DNA of 64,000 nt from Mediterraneibacter massiliensis (lineage in GTDB: Bacteria > Bacillota > Clostridia > Lachnospirales > Lachnospiraceae), in NCBI RefSeq assembly GCF_001487105.1, contig NZ_LN913001.1, positions 1,317,614 to 1,381,613 on the forward strand. Reading direction: 5' to 3'. Position numbers and translations under genes: made by a program. The notes under the pieces were generated by a model that searched no databases, was not told the origin of the DNA, and was given only the letters and a program-made list of their open reading frames with translations. Below, piece by piece: positions 9,212-17,820 of the stretch (its first letter is position 1; every line of letters begins with the position of its first letter).

Positions 9212-10366
9212 ATGAAACAAAAGATTGTTATTATAGGGGCAAATAGTTTTCAAAACAGATTGATTTTGCGCGCAAAAGAATTAGGGTATGAGACGCATGT
9301 ATTTGCATGGAAATGTGGAGATATTGGCGAAAGAACAGCCGATTATTATTATCCTCTTGATATAACTAAAAAAGAAGAAATTTTGGAAGTATGCAGAGAA
9401 ATTCGACCAGCAGCGGTTTTATCAATTGCTTCAGATCTGGCGGTGCTGACTGTAAATTATGTTGCAAGAAATTTAAATTTACCGGCCAATCCGGAAATCT
9501 GTGATTTGATCGCAACCAATAAGTATGAAATGCGTAAGGCTTTACAAGAAGGCGGGCTTTCTACGCCAAAATTTGCGAAAGTAAAAGCAGACGAAAATAA
9601 ATTGCCGGAAGAATTGAAATATCCAGTGATCGTAAAGCCTACAGATCGTTCCGGAAGCAGAGGAATCACCAAAGTATCTCAAAGAGAAGGAATAGAGAAA
9701 GCGCTCATTTCAGCTACGCGCGAATCTTTTGAAAAGGCAGCTATCGTAGAGGAGTTTTTAGAAGGAAAAGAATATAGTTGTGAATGTATCTCTTTTGAAG
9801 GAAAACATCAATTCCTTGCATTTACAGAAAAATTTACAACCGGAGCACCTCATTATATCGAAATTGGACATATTCAGCCAGCTGATATTCCAGAAAATAT
9901 GCAGGAGAAAATTAAGCAAATTGTTTTTGCGGCATTAGAGGCATTAAAGATCCAAAATGGAGCTACACATACGGAATTTAAAATAGACAAACAAGGCGTT
10001 GTTAGAATTATAGAAATCGGTGCTCGTATGGGTGGAGACTGCATTGGTTCTGATCTGGTTCAATTATCAACAGGTCAGGATTATATGAAGATGGTCATAG
10101 ATGTAGCACAAGGAAATGTTCCGGTATTTCAAAAAAAGACATATAAGAAGTATGCAGCGATTCGTTTCATAATGCAGCAAAGTGACTTGGAAATTTTTGA
10201 AAAGATAAAAGAACGTAAAGAATTTAGCGTTGTTTTAAGTGAAATAGATAAAGAGACAATAGGAAAAAAAGTATCAGACAGTTCAAGCAGACATGGATAT
10301 TTTATAGTTGCAGGAGAAAACTATAAGGAACTAAAAAAAGCTTTATTTGGAGTAATACATGAATGA
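9212..10366 (+). CDS. ATP-grasp domain carboxylate-amine/thiol ligase
   Basis: 384 aa. Rossmann-like pre-ATP-grasp domain at residues 1-100 (KIVIIGANSFQNRLILRAK), then the ATP-grasp domain with YPVIVKPTDRSGSRGI, EEFLEGKEYSCECI and the Mg-binding HTEFKIDKQGVVRIIEIGARMGGD. Enzymes of this type couple ATP hydrolysis to amide, ester or thioester formation through an acyl phosphate. Here it could link an amino acid or other acid to an amino sugar. RBS AAAGGAGAAG precedes the ATG. The stop overlaps the flippase gene by 4 bp. A second ATP-grasp gene (11811) flanks the same flippase on the other side. Substrate unknown. Confidence 0.85.
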   Translation: MKQKIVIIGANSFQNRLILRAKELGYETHVFAWKCGDIGERTADYYYPLDITKKEEILEVCREIRPAAVLSIASDLAVLTVNYVARNLNLPANPEICDLIATNKYEMRKALQEGGLSTPKFAKVKADENKLPEELKYPVIVKPTDRSGSRGITKVSQREGIEKALISATRESFEKAAIVEEFLEGKEYSCECISFEGKHQFLAFTEKFTTGAPHYIEIGHIQPADIPENMQEKIKQIVFAALEALKIQNGATHTEFKIDKQGVVRIIEIGARMGGDCIGSDLVQLSTGQDYMKMVIDVAQGNVPVFQKKTYKKYAAIRFIMQQSDLEIFEKIKERKEFSVVLSEIDKETIGKKVSDSSSRHGYFIVAGENYKELKKALFGVIHE

Positions 10367-11790
10367 AAAGGGCAGATAGAGATGGAGAATTGAATAATCT
10401 TGCGCTAAAGGCAGGATTTTTTTATGTATTGACGCAGCTTATTGTAAGAGGGATTACATTTATTACAACACCTATATATACGCGGTTAGTCAGTACAGAG
10501 CAATATGGTCAATTAAGAGTGTACGAGTCCTGGCTATTGATTTTAGTCCCCTTGATGTCATTGGGATTATACCGTAGTTTAGAAAAGGCAAAGATAGATT
10601 TCGGGGATAAATATGATGAATATGTATCTTCCGTACAATCTCTGTCTTATATTAGTATTAGTGTATTTGCACTTTTCTTTCTTATACTATATAAGCCGAT
10701 TTCTACGTTTCTGGGAATGAATGTATTCTTGTTTACTGTAATGTTCCTTTATATTTTCAGTTATACAAGTACCTTGTTTTACCAGAGGCGGGAAAAGCAG
10801 AAGATGCAGTATAAAAACGTTACGTTAATCACAACGCTTACTATGCTGCCGGCTACCTTGCTTTCTATAGCGTTATTGTATTTAGGAAATCAATGGGGAT
10901 ATGAAAAATATTTGGTAGAACTGCGAGTAGGAGGGTATTATTTTTCGCAAATTCTCGTAGGTTTTTTCTTAATGTTCCTTATTTATCGACAAGGAAAACT
11001 TTTATATAAAAAAAGTTATTGGAAATATGGACTTTTATACAGCCTCCCGTTGATTCCGGAACAAATTTCTATCCAAATCATGAATCAGTCAGACAAGATT
11101 ATGATCCAAAAAATGGTTGGAGCAGAAAGCGCCGGAATATTTGCATTGGGAACAACGATATCGTTTATTATGTGGGTAATAGAAGATTCGGTCTGGAATG
11201 CCTGGCAGCCCTGGCTTTATGAAAAAATTGCAAGAAAAGAAGAGAGGGACGTAGAGAAGCCCTGGCTTCGTATTGCGATTATCTTTGGTATTATGACAAT
11301 TTTGATCGTCATAGTAGCGCCGGAAGCAATTCTGATCTTAGGCGGCAAGGAATATAGTATGGCGCGTTATTTGGTAGCGCCCATGCTGGTAGGTACATTG
11401 TTCCGCTTTTTTAGCTATATATATAGTGCTATGCAGAATTATTATATGAAAACCCAATATGTGGCGGGGGGAACAATTTTCGCCATGATATTAAATGTTA
11501 TACTCAATTATGTTTGTATTATTCAATGGGGATATCAGGCAGCAGCATATACGACAGCGTTTAGCTATTTTATGCTTATGTTAGTACAGGGAGTATTAGA
11601 AAAAAGAGTTACCGGAGATCGGATAATCCCTTTGTGGAAAATGTTGGTTATTTCTCTTGCCATTTTAGTTCTATCGATAGGAGCAATGCATATGTTTTCC
11701 GTAAACTGGATAGTCAGATGGTGCATAGCATGTATCATAGGGGTCGTTTTATTATTGACACAAATACCAAATTTGAAAAAGCATGAGTAA
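10363..11790 (+). CDS. Polysaccharide flippase, Wzx/PST family (second copy)
   Basis: 475 aa with 12-14 predicted helices. The N-terminal signature GFFYVLTQLIVRGITFITTP and YTRLVSTEQYGQLRVYESW match the PST/Wzx lipid-linked oligosaccharide exporters. SLPLIPEQISIQIMNQSDKI marks the start of the second half. It overlaps the upstream ATP-grasp gene by 4 bp (ATGA) and is followed 20 bp later by a second ATP-grasp gene. That placement suggests it carries a repeat unit already modified by these ligases. It is only distantly similar to the flippase at 3597, consistent with two separate polymer pathways. Confidence 0.85.
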   Translation: MKRADRDGELNNLALKAGFFYVLTQLIVRGITFITTPIYTRLVSTEQYGQLRVYESWLLILVPLMSLGLYRSLEKAKIDFGDKYDEYVSSVQSLSYISISVFALFFLILYKPISTFLGMNVFLFTVMFLYIFSYTSTLFYQRREKQKMQYKNVTLITTLTMLPATLLSIALLYLGNQWGYEKYLVELRVGGYYFSQILVGFFLMFLIYRQGKLLYKKSYWKYGLLYSLPLIPEQISIQIMNQSDKIMIQKMVGAESAGIFALGTTISFIMWVIEDSVWNAWQPWLYEKIARKEERDVEKPWLRIAIIFGIMTILIVIVAPEAILILGGKEYSMARYLVAPMLVGTLFRFFSYIYSAMQNYYMKTQYVAGGTIFAMILNVILNYVCIIQWGYQAAAYTTAFSYFMLMLVQGVLEKRVTGDRIIPLWKMLVISLAILVLSIGAMHMFSVNWIVRWCIACIIGVVLLLTQIPNLKKHE

Positions 11791-11810
11791 GAAAATAGGA
11801 GGATGATATA

Positions 11811-13103
11811 ATGGAAAAAGAGCAAAAACGGTTGTTGGTATTAGGCGGAGGCGCTGCTGCTTTAGATGTGGTGTTAGAAGCTAAGAAATTGGGATATTAT
11901 GTTATTGCCACAGATTATCTGCAGGGAGGAGCCGCAAAAGAAAAAGCAGATAAAAGTTACCAGATCAGCACGGCAGATATAGAAGAATTGAAAAAATTGA
12001 TCGAGAAAGAAAAGATAGACGGGGTTTTCTGCGGACCAAGTGAGTTTAATATCATAAATGTAATGAAGTTATGCAAAGCCAGCGGGTTAAGATTTTATGC
12101 ATCGGAGGAGCAGTGGGATACGTGCGCAAACAAGAGCAGTTATAAGCAGATGTGCAACACATTTAAAGTTCCTTGCGCTCCGGAATTTGATATAGCTGAC
12201 AGAGCAAATATAAAATATCCGGTTATTGTAAAACCAGTAGATGGAAATAGTTCAAGAGGAATCACAGTATGCAGTAAGGAAGATGAACTGGAAGACGCAT
12301 ACACAAGGGCATTAAAAGCTTCGGAGAGTAAAAAAGCGCTTGTAGAAAAATTCGTGGAGAGTGAAGGAATTGGCTTCAATGTGCGGTATATTGCGAATAA
12401 AGGTGAGATTTATCTCGTATTAACGGGAGATACATATACCGTAGCGGAAAAGGAAAAAGAGGGGTTGATCAACGCTGTAGGAATTTATCCATCTAAATAT
12501 ACGCAATATTATATAGAAAATATAGATGAAAATGTTAAACGAATGTTTAAAGCAGAAAAAATTGAAAATGCCACATTTTTTATGCAGGCACTGGTGGAGG
12601 ATGAAATATATTTTCACGAGATGGGACTTCGGTTAAGCGGCGGTTTGTTATATAAGTTAGTGGAACCATTGACCGGAGTAAATGATATGAAAATGATGAT
12701 TCGCTATGCAGTAGAGGGAGAATTTGCTACCCAGGAAGAAATACAGAAAATAGATCCTTACATGGGAGGGAAAAAGGCATGTATTTTTAACATTCCATTG
12801 AAAGTGGGTACAATCGCAGAAATTGATGGTATTCAAAAAATAAAAGACAGTATTCAATTGGAGGCATTAGACACTTACTATAAAATAGGAGATGAGATCA
12901 AGCCGCAGTATATTGGGACGATACAGCAACATTTTGGCAGATTTAAGTTCATAGCGGATTCAGAAGAAGAGATTATAGAAAAAATAGACTTCATCCAGAG
13001 AAATTTAGATATAAAAGATATGGACGGCAAGGATATGATATATAAATATTTTGATACAGCAAGAATTAAAAAGGCAGGATATTTGTTAAATAATAAGAGA
13101 TAA
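11811..13103 (+). CDS. ATP-grasp domain ligase, CarB/PurK-like
   Basis: 430 aa. Residues 1-100 form the nucleotide-fold pre-domain (LLVLGGGAAALDVVLEAKKLG, CGPSEFNIINV). The ATP-grasp module follows with YPVIVKPVDGNSSRGITV, VEKFVESEGIGFNVRYI and EIYFHEMGLRLSGGLLYKLV. A C-terminal region of about 100 residues (IFNIPLKVGTIAEIDGI) looks like the CarB-type accessory domain. Expected chemistry is acyl-phosphate activation and ligation to an amine. It sits at the head of the metabolic-enzyme block (13123-20066), so its carboxylate may be that block's product. RBS AGGAGG at 11799-11804. Confidence 0.83.
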   Translation: MEKEQKRLLVLGGGAAALDVVLEAKKLGYYVIATDYLQGGAAKEKADKSYQISTADIEELKKLIEKEKIDGVFCGPSEFNIINVMKLCKASGLRFYASEEQWDTCANKSSYKQMCNTFKVPCAPEFDIADRANIKYPVIVKPVDGNSSRGITVCSKEDELEDAYTRALKASESKKALVEKFVESEGIGFNVRYIANKGEIYLVLTGDTYTVAEKEKEGLINAVGIYPSKYTQYYIENIDENVKRMFKAEKIENATFFMQALVEDEIYFHEMGLRLSGGLLYKLVEPLTGVNDMKMMIRYAVEGEFATQEEIQKIDPYMGGKKACIFNIPLKVGTIAEIDGIQKIKDSIQLEALDTYYKIGDEIKPQYIGTIQQHFGRFKFIADSEEEIIEKIDFIQRNLDIKDMDGKDMIYKYFDTARIKKAGYLLNNKR

Positions 13104-13122
13104 AAAAGGAAAGAAAACGAGG

Positions 13123-14079
13123 TTGAATAATATGAAGTTGATATTGGGAACAATGACTTTTGGACAACAGGTAGAAAAAGAAATTGCTAAAGAAATGTGT
13201 ACAATGTTTTTGAGTAAGGGCTTTCATGAAGTAGATACAGCTTATGTGTATAATGATGGAAAGTGTGAAAAAATGATAGGTGAGATCCTTCCGGCATTAG
13301 AAGCGTATGACGTACAGCTTGCTACAAAAGTCAATCCTAGAGTTACAGGAAGACTGGATAAAGAAGCAGTAGATATGCAGATTAAAGAATCTTTAGAGCG
13401 GATGAACGTGACGAAAGTAGATACATTGTATTTGCATTTCCCGGATTATAATACTCCGATAGAGAGTGCGTTGGAGGCAGTAAATAGCTGGTATGAAAAG
13501 AAAACTTTTAAGCGGTTGGGATTGAGCAATTTTCCGGCATGGCTTGTGATAGATGTATTGGCTAAATGTGAAAAAAACGGATGGGTAAAGCCCTCTGTTT
13601 ATGAGGGACTGTACAATGTACTGGGCAGAAATGTGGAACGAGAATTGTTTGATGCTCTTCATGCCTATCATATAAGCTTTCATGCATACAATCCATTGGC
13701 AGGGGGACTGCTGACAGGAAAATATAAAGGGTACGAAACTGCACCGGAGGCAGGAAGATTCAAGTGCCGACCTACTTACCATAAACGGTATTGGAAGAAA
13801 TCTTATTTTGATGCAGTAAAAGTAATACAGAATGCCTGTGACGAGCATGGGATCAGCATCGTAACAGCTGCTATAAAGTGGCTTGCTTATCATTCTGAGT
13901 TGAAAGTTGAAAACGGAGATGGTATTATTATGGGAGCGTCCAGCTGTTTACAGCTTGAACAAAACATAAATGGATTAAATGGGGATAAACTGCCGGAAGC
14001 TGTCGTTAATGCAATGGAAGAAGCATGGGAATTATGCAAGGCAGATTCCCCGGAATATTTCAGATATTATGGAGTGTAG
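13123..14079 (+). CDS. Aldo/keto reductase
   Basis: 318 aa, normal length for the family. The (beta/alpha)8 AKR signs are clear: LILGTMTFG at the N-terminus, FHEVDTAYVYNDGKCEKMIG (catalytic Asp and Tyr), ATKVNPR (catalytic Lys), DTLYLHFPDYNTPIE (catalytic His), RLGLSNFPAW and a late IIMGASS-type NADPH-site segment. It resembles the aflatoxin-aldehyde-reductase-like AKR7 group. It reduces an aldehyde or ketone with NAD(P)H. Since the next gene encodes an aldehyde-producing decarboxylase, it may reduce that aldehyde to an alcohol; that link is inference. Confidence 0.9.
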   Translation: MNNMKLILGTMTFGQQVEKEIAKEMCTMFLSKGFHEVDTAYVYNDGKCEKMIGEILPALEAYDVQLATKVNPRVTGRLDKEAVDMQIKESLERMNVTKVDTLYLHFPDYNTPIESALEAVNSWYEKKTFKRLGLSNFPAWLVIDVLAKCEKNGWVKPSVYEGLYNVLGRNVERELFDALHAYHISFHAYNPLAGGLLTGKYKGYETAPEAGRFKCRPTYHKRYWKKSYFDAVKVIQNACDEHGISIVTAAIKWLAYHSELKVENGDGIIMGASSCLQLEQNINGLNGDKLPEAVVNAMEEAWELCKADSPEYFRYYGV

Positions 14080-14102
14080 TCTTTTACGAGGAGAAAAAGA
14101 AA

Positions 14103-15233
14103 ATGATACAACCAGAAAAATTTGTAGAGGTATTAGAAGAAAATGGAATAGGATTTTATACAGGGGTTCCAGATTCATTTTTACATTCCTTTTGTTCGTA
14201 TCTCCAGCAGACAAAAGGGGAAAAAGAAAATATAATTGCGGCAAATGAAGGAAATGCGGTTGCCATTGCTGCTGGATACTATTTATCAGAACAAAAAGTT
14301 CCTTTAGTATATATGCAGAACTCAGGAATAGGCAATGCAATCAACCCGTTGGTATCTCTTGTAGACAAAAGCGTATACGGAATTCCGATGGTTTTGTTAG
14401 TAGGATGGCGGGGAGAACCGGGAATTGGCGATCATGAACAGCATATGGTACAAGGAAAGACAACGAAAGCTATGTTTGAAACAGTTGGTATACCGGTTGC
14501 AGTATTGGAGGATAATGAAGAAACAATGACGGAGGTTACGGCTTCTGTGGTAGAGAAAGCTGTCAGAGAAAAAAGAGCGGTAGCACTTATTGTGAAAAAA
14601 GGAGTATTTACAGGCGTCAAAAAGAAAATAACAGATACTAGTTATCCAATGAGCAGAGAAGACGCTATCCGTATTATTTTAGAGACGCTTCCTAAAGATA
14701 CAATATATACGGCAACGACAGGACGGGCAACGCGAGAATTATATATTGTAAGAGAAGAGAGGGGAGAAAGTCATGAATGTGACTTTTTAAATGTAGGTTC
14801 TATGGGACATGCTTCTTCTGTGGCACTTGGAATTGCATTATCCCATGCAGATAGAAAAGTGGTCTGTTTGGACGGGGATGGAGCAGCGATTATGCACATG
14901 GGAGCATTTGCGATTATAGGGGAAAAACCGGTTCCTAATTTGCTTCACATTGTTTTAAATAATGGAGCTCATGAGTCAGTAGGCGGGCAGCCGTCCGCAG
15001 GAAGAAGCGTGGATTTTGCGAAAGTTGCAGAAGGATGTGGGTATGAAAAGGCAGTACGTGTAGCTACGAGCGAAGAGTTAAAAAGAGCATTGACAGAAAT
15101 GCGGGCAGACCGTCAGGCTTTATTTATAGAAGTACGTATTCGTGCAGGTATGCGAGATACATTAGGACCGCTGAAAGCTTCATTAAAAGAGGATATAAAA
15201 AAACTTATGGAAGAACTAAAAGAAAGGAAATAA
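14103..15233 (+). CDS. Phosphonopyruvate decarboxylase-like ThDP enzyme (Ppd/AepY/Fom2 group)
   Basis: 376 aa single-chain ThDP enzyme with PYR domain first and PP domain last. The sequence follows the phosphonopyruvate decarboxylase pattern closely: TGVPDSFLHSF, AANEGNAVAIAAGY, YMQNSGIGNAINPL, LVGWRGEPGIGD, then the ThDP site GDGAAIMHMGAF...LNNGAHESVGGQPSAG. Known members convert phosphonopyruvate to phosphonoacetaldehyde; near relatives act on sulfopyruvate. The start is the ATG at 14103 after GAGGAG (14088-14093); the frame opens further upstream but overlaps the reductase gene. No PEP mutase, the usual partner, is in the window, so the substrate is uncertain. Confidence 0.85.
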   Translation: MIQPEKFVEVLEENGIGFYTGVPDSFLHSFCSYLQQTKGEKENIIAANEGNAVAIAAGYYLSEQKVPLVYMQNSGIGNAINPLVSLVDKSVYGIPMVLLVGWRGEPGIGDHEQHMVQGKTTKAMFETVGIPVAVLEDNEETMTEVTASVVEKAVREKRAVALIVKKGVFTGVKKKITDTSYPMSREDAIRIILETLPKDTIYTATTGRATRELYIVREERGESHECDFLNVGSMGHASSVALGIALSHADRKVVCLDGDGAAIMHMGAFAIIGEKPVPNLLHIVLNNGAHESVGGQPSAGRSVDFAKVAEGCGYEKAVRVATSEELKRALTEMRADRQALFIEVRIRAGMRDTLGPLKASLKEDIKKLMEELKERK

Positions 15234-15238
15234 AAGCC

Positions 15239-16126
15239 ATGTTAGAGACGAGAGAATTTTTAAAGAAAATTGGACTGCCGGAAGGAGATTTATACGCACT
15301 TCCAGACTCTGAAAAGAGATTTGAAGACGGAGGGCAGTATCGTTTAGAGGTACCCGGGATACAAGGTCCTGGAACAATGCGTGCCTTATTGGAAAGTTTA
15401 GATGAATATGGAGTGTTTATTCATCGTGTGACGCAGACAAAAGGTATCATGATGCTTATGGATGAAGAGATTCAAGAAATGGTAGATCTGGCAAAGAAAT
15501 GGTCTGTAGAATTAGTTTTGGCAATTGGTCCAAGAGCAACTTTGGATACAAGTGCATCTGTACATACCCCTGAAGGGCAACGGATGGGGTATAGGCTGCG
15601 CGGACAGGAACAGATTGTGCGGGCGGCAGAGGATGTGAAACGTGCTGCTCGTTTAGGTTGCCGAAGTTTTCTTGTGTATGATGAAGGATGTCTTTGGCTT
15701 CTAAATGAGATGAGAAAGGCAGGAGAAATTCCTGCAGACTGCAAATTTAAGGTATCTGCTCATATGGGACATGGAAATCCCTGTTCTGCTAAATTATTGG
15801 AGAGTATTGGGGCAGATTCTATCAATCCGGTTCGTGATATCCAGCTTCAAATGCTGTCGGCAATGCGGGCTGCTGTAGATGTTCCCATAGATATTCATAC
15901 AGAAAATCCGGCTTCGTCAGGCGGCTTTATCCGTCACTATGAAGTGCCGGAGATGATACGTATTGCGGCTCCTATATATCTGAAAACGGGAGGGTCTGTT
16001 GCGAAGACGCATAGCTGGGAAACGTCTAAAGAAGATGCGAAAAAGCGCGCAAAGCAGATTATGCTTGTAAAGCGTGTAATAAAAGAGTATTATCCAGAAG
16101 CAGTTATGTCGCCAAAACGTGTATAA
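15239..16126 (+). CDS. Predicted TIM-barrel enzyme, family not recognised
   Basis: 295 aa, soluble. Alternating strands and helices suggest a (beta/alpha)8 barrel: GVFIHRVTQTKGI, VELVLAIGPRATLD, CRSFLVYDEGC, KFKVSAHMGHGNPCSAKLL, GADSINPVRDI, VPIDIHTENPASSGGF, APIYLKTGG. The His/Asn/Glu-rich strand ends (SAHMGHGN, DIHTEN) look like an active site, perhaps metal binding. It lacks the EDKxFPK motif of PEP mutase and the CitE signature. A distant link to the peptidase U32-like barrel group is possible but I cannot prove it. The start is 5 bp after the decarboxylase stop, so it probably works on a linked step. Confidence 0.55.
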   Translation: MLETREFLKKIGLPEGDLYALPDSEKRFEDGGQYRLEVPGIQGPGTMRALLESLDEYGVFIHRVTQTKGIMMLMDEEIQEMVDLAKKWSVELVLAIGPRATLDTSASVHTPEGQRMGYRLRGQEQIVRAAEDVKRAARLGCRSFLVYDEGCLWLLNEMRKAGEIPADCKFKVSAHMGHGNPCSAKLLESIGADSINPVRDIQLQMLSAMRAAVDVPIDIHTENPASSGGFIRHYEVPEMIRIAAPIYLKTGGSVAKTHSWETSKEDAKKRAKQIMLVKRVIKEYYPEAVMSPKRV

Positions 16127-16141
16127 TAGCGGGGGGATCGT

Positions 16142-17287
16142 ATGAGACATCAAAAATATAATCCAGAGTTTGTGTTTCAAAAAGCTCCGGAAGAGTTTAA
16201 TAAATATACAAAGTTGGATATGTTGAAGTACTGCCTGGGAGCAACTATGTATATGCCAGGAACAAAAGATTTTACAGAAAAAATATTAAGAAATGCGATA
16301 CCGGGCCTGACTTCTATGGTTATGTGTTTTGAGGATGCATGTCCGGAAGAGCAGGTGGAAGAAGCGGAGACAAATACTTTAAGTATGCTGGATAGGATTA
16401 GTACAGCATTAGAAAACGGAGAAATTACGTATGAAAATATTCCGTTGATTTTTTGCCGTGTAAGAAATATTGAGCAGTTTAAAAGATTTGGAGAAAAACT
16501 TACTAAGAAACAGATTAAAGTCTTAGCAGGGATTAATTTCCCTAAGTTTAATACTTTGAATGGCTGGGAGTATTTTTCCTATTTAAAAAGTCTAAATGAA
16601 AAGTTTTCTGAAGTTATTTATGGTATGCCTATTATTGAGGACGAGACAGTAGCATTTCGAGAAACAAGAGTAGGAGAGTTGTTGGGAATCAAGAAAATTT
16701 TAGATAGTTATAAAAGTATTGTGTTACAAGTGAGGGTAGGAGCAACAGATTTTTCATCTGCATTCGGCGTAAGAAGAGGAATTGACTACACCATTTATGA
16801 TATTATGCCAGTAAGGGACTGCCTGTCTGATATTTTGAATGTTTTTTCTAGAAATAATGAGTATGTAGTATCAGGTCCTGTATGGGAATATTTTAGAGCC
16901 AGTAAAGAAATGATGTTTGAAGATCTGCCGGAACATGATATTCAAGATTCCTTGCTAAAACGTGTACCGATATTTAATGATGCGGTTGATGGCCTATTAC
17001 GGGAAGTGATCTTGGATAAAGCAAATGGTTTCATAGGCAGAACCGTTATACATCCTACACATATTAAATTCGTGAATGCAATGCAGGCTGTAACGTTGGA
17101 AGAATATGAAGATGCCTGCCAGATTTTAAATACGGATGGCGGTGTTATCAAAAGTCATAATGCAAATAAAATGAATGAAATTGCGCCTCATACCAATTGG
17201 GCAGAAAAAATATATATGAGAGCAAAAGTATATGGTGTTATAAAGGATGGAACAGAGTATTTGAAACTTTTTTCGGTCAATGAATGA
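16142..17287 (+). CDS. HpcH/HpaI/CitE-type C-C bond lyase (TIM barrel)
   Basis: 381 aa. Features of the CitE-like lyase superfamily are visible: ATMYMPGTKDF near the start, MVMCFEDACPEEQVEEA (metal-binding Glu/Asp), FCRVRNI (substrate Arg), YGMPIIEDE, LQVRVGATDFSSAFGVRR and GRTVIHPTHIKFVNAMQ. It is nearest to the C-C bond lyase subgroup described from tellurium-resistance-associated biosynthetic operons, which occur with ATP-grasp enzymes, but those operons' phosphoribosyltransferase and HAD genes are absent here. It should cleave or form a C-C bond of a malyl/citramalyl-type acid. The stop overlaps the upstream possible start of the next gene. Confidence 0.8.
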   Translation: MRHQKYNPEFVFQKAPEEFNKYTKLDMLKYCLGATMYMPGTKDFTEKILRNAIPGLTSMVMCFEDACPEEQVEEAETNTLSMLDRISTALENGEITYENIPLIFCRVRNIEQFKRFGEKLTKKQIKVLAGINFPKFNTLNGWEYFSYLKSLNEKFSEVIYGMPIIEDETVAFRETRVGELLGIKKILDSYKSIVLQVRVGATDFSSAFGVRRGIDYTIYDIMPVRDCLSDILNVFSRNNEYVVSGPVWEYFRASKEMMFEDLPEHDIQDSLLKRVPIFNDAVDGLLREVILDKANGFIGRTVIHPTHIKFVNAMQAVTLEEYEDACQILNTDGGVIKSHNANKMNEIAPHTNWAEKIYMRAKVYGVIKDGTEYLKLFSVNE

Positions 17288-17297
17288 GGGAATGAAA

Positions 17298-17804
17298 ATG
17301 CGGAAAATAAATACACCAATTAGTCAGGATATAATAGATAGTCTTTGTGTGGGAGATAAAATTTGTCTGTCAGGATATATATTCTGTGGACGAGACGCAG
17401 TACTTCCGAAGTTAGTTAAAATGGGAAAAGAGGCAGTGTCAGAAAAATTGGGAATTGATCTGACTGGAAGTGTGATCTTTCATACGGCAGTGAGTCCGGC
17501 AGGAGTTGGACCGACCTCGAGCAACAAATTAGAGATAGAATCCAGTATAGGACCGTTAGCCTCTATGGGGGTGAAAATTCATTTGGGAAAAGGTGCGATT
17601 CGGCAGGAGACAATAGATACACTCAATACATATCATTCTGTGTTCGCTGTGATCCCTCCTGTAACGGCATTGCTAAAAAGTAAAACCTTAGAACAGAAAG
17701 TTATAGCATTTGAGGAAGAGGGGATGGAGGCTTTTCATATGTTAAAGGTTTGTGAAATTCCTGCAATTATAGCAGCGGCACATGGTAAATCCATATATTT
17801 TTAA
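17298..17804 (+). CDS. Fumarase/tartrate dehydratase-type hydro-lyase, beta (swivel) subunit
   Basis: 168 aa, the normal size for a separate Fe-S hydro-lyase beta subunit. Matching blocks are VGDKICLSGYIFCGRDAVLPKL (family: LSGxIYTARDAAHKR; the family His is replaced), HTAVSPAGVGPTSSNK, IGKG-like HLGKGAIRQETI and VIAFEEEGMEAFHMLKV. Three in-frame ATGs exist at 17280, 17292 and 17298. GAGGGA at 17286-17291 is correctly spaced only for 17298, so I chose that. It pairs with the alpha subunit encoded next. The usual gene order is alpha then beta; here it is reversed. Confidence 0.82.
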   Translation: MRKINTPISQDIIDSLCVGDKICLSGYIFCGRDAVLPKLVKMGKEAVSEKLGIDLTGSVIFHTAVSPAGVGPTSSNKLEIESSIGPLASMGVKIHLGKGAIRQETIDTLNTYHSVFAVIPPVTALLKSKTLEQKVIAFEEEGMEAFHMLKVCEIPAIIAAAHGKSIYF

Positions 17805-17820
17805 AGGTAGAGAGTTGAGT

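Noticed and set aside
15239..17287. PEP mutase hidden among the two barrel proteins
   Set aside because: Neither has the EDKxFPK-type motif; one matches the CitE/HpcH lyases and the other has a different set of His/Asn/Glu strand ends.
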